Source: Nocardioides flavus (ex Wang et al. 2016) (GTDB lineage: Bacteria > Actinomycetota > Actinomycetes > Propionibacteriales > Nocardioidaceae). Taken from it: a stretch of DNA of 64,000 bases. How positions within the stretch are numbered: the first letter of the stretch is position 1; the number at the start of each line of letters is the position of its first letter. Below are positions 63,213-64,000 of this stretch, in pieces. The notes beneath the pieces were generated by a model. It did not search any database and was not told the DNA's origin. It saw only the letters and a list, made by a program, of their open reading frames with translations. The translations under genes and the position numbers were made by a program. The DNA lies in contig NZ_BNAD01000002.1 in assembly GCF_014653115.1 (NCBI RefSeq), positions 310,001-374,000 on the forward strand, read 5' to 3'.

Positions 63213-64000
63213 GTGCCCCTCAACGTCGAGCTCGCGGAGATCCGCGACTTCCTCGCCTCCCACGCACCCTTCGACTCGCTCCCGGCCGCCGTCCTGGAGT
63301 CGGTCCCGCCCCGCCTGAGCGTCGGCTACCACCGGCGCGGCACGGTGGTGCTGGCGGAGGGGAGCACCCCGGCCGAGCTGCTGGTGGTGCGGTCGGGGGC
63401 CGTCGAGCTCCGTGACCGCGACGGCGAGCTCGTCGAACGGGGCGCAGCCGGCACCTGCGTCGGCGGCGCCGCGCTGGCCACCGGAGCGCCCCAGCCGGTC
63501 ACCGTGAGCGCGATCGAGGACACCCTGGTCCTGGCCGTCCCCGCCGACCTGTTCCACGAGCTGACCGGGCAGCACCCGGACTTCGCGTCCTTCTTCGAGC
63601 ACCGCGCCGGACGCCTGCGCGACGCCGTCACCCGGCAGCGGCAGGAGGTGAGCGTGACCGACCGGTCGGTGCTGTCCAAGTCGGTGCGCGAGCTCGTCGC
63701 CCGGGCACCGGTGAGCATCCGCGCCGACGCCTCCGTGCTGGAGGCCGCCCGGCTGATGACCGCCGAGCGGATCTCCTCGGTGCTGGTCACCGACGGCGCG
63801 GGCCTCGTCGGGATCCTGACCGACCGCGACCTGCGCACCCGGGTCCTGGCGGCCGCCCACGACCCCGCGAGCCCGGTCTCGACGGTGATGACGCCGGACC
63901 CGACGACCACCACTTCCGACACCCCTGCCCTGGAGGCGCTGCTCGAGCTGGTCCGGCGCAACATCCACCACCTGCCCGTCGTCGAGGACGGACAGCCGGT
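63213..64000 (+). CDS. Cyclic-nucleotide-binding and CBS domain protein (3' truncated)
   Basis: Starts GTG 63213, six bases after a CATGAT that resembles the leaderless -10 boxes, and is open to the window end (262 codons). Residues about 15-125 form a cyclic-nucleotide-binding-like barrel (YHRRGTVVLAEGSTPAELLVVRSGAVELRD). From about 150 a CBS pair follows (LVARAPVSIRADASVLEAARLM, LVGILTDRDLRTRVL, VMTPDPTTTTSDT). The order matches proteins that continue with a DUF294 nucleotidyltransferase-like domain, which would lie beyond the edge. Confidence 0.85.
   Translation, partial: MPLNVELAEIRDFLASHAPFDSLPAAVLESVPPRLSVGYHRRGTVVLAEGSTPAELLVVRSGAVELRDRDGELVERGAAGTCVGGAALATGAPQPVTVSAIEDTLVLAVPADLFHELTGQHPDFASFFEHRAGRLRDAVTRQRQEVSVTDRSVLSKSVRELVARAPVSIRADASVLEAARLMTAERISSVLVTDGAGLVGILTDRDLRTRVLAAAHDPASPVSTVMTPDPTTTTSDTPALEALLELVRRNIHHLPVVEDGQP

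Overview
The window is chromosomal DNA from a high-GC actinobacterium, most likely a Nocardioides or another Nocardioidaceae. The basis is the very GC-rich codon use, Lsr2, ClpC, the 33-residue ribosomal protein bS22, a DUF5667 protein, an ECF41 sigma factor, and gene order that follows Mycobacterium tuberculosis blocks. The species call is an inference from family content. I see no rRNA or tRNA gene, CRISPR array, prophage or insertion sequence, and no gene-free stretch longer than 300 bases.

0-22 kb. A DUF5667 protein is followed by a minus-strand operon (small HTH protein, bS22, NAD-dependent epimerase, acyltransferase), a class I deacetylase homologue, a kelch-like lipoprotein, proC and proline dehydrogenase, an ABC-2 exporter, a sugar-phosphate isomerase-like gene, a Ppx/GppA phosphatase and, divergent from it, a cysteine-rich conserved protein. 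This matches the M. tuberculosis Rv0495c-Rv0502 neighbourhood. A VOC protein, a methyltransferase, a SigE-family sigma factor with a membrane partner, a LacI regulator, radA-disA, small membrane proteins and mutY follow.

22-31 kb. clpC, lsr2 and a cofactor cluster (coaX, nadC, nadB, panD, panC and a DUF2520 Rossmann protein) lie on the minus strand. The cluster joins CoA and NAD synthesis; panD and nadB both consume aspartate.

31-39 kb. This part looks accessory. It holds two GT2 glycosyltransferases with a sulfotransferase, an osmoprotectant ABC transporter split into divergent units, and a two-domain acetyltransferase.

39-50 kb. A tightly overlapping folate operon (DUF3180 gene, folK, folB, folP, folE) reads out of ftsH, and is followed by hpt, tilS, a DUF2342 metalloprotease, a dacB-like gene and ppa. 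The order is as in Rv3605c-Rv3628.

50-64 kb. An ECF41 sigma factor lies with its carboxymuconolactone-decarboxylase-like partner. Then come a methyltransferase, an acyl-CoA oxidase-like enzyme, a second sulfotransferase, an NlpC/P60 hydrolase, a PAP2 membrane enzyme, a thiamine ABC transporter behind a TPP riboswitch, an alpha/beta hydrolase with a GNAT enzyme, and a truncated cyclic-nucleotide-binding/CBS gene.

Two genome-scale features stand out. Many transcription units start with a TANNNT-like -10 box only 6-8 bases before the start codon and have no Shine-Dalgarno sequence, which indicates leaderless mRNAs; several of these are closely packed divergent pairs. Related intergenic palindromes recur at gene 3' ends. 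I do not see a wholly new multi-gene system. The best leads are the promoter architecture, the repeat family and the conserved but uncharacterised genes.
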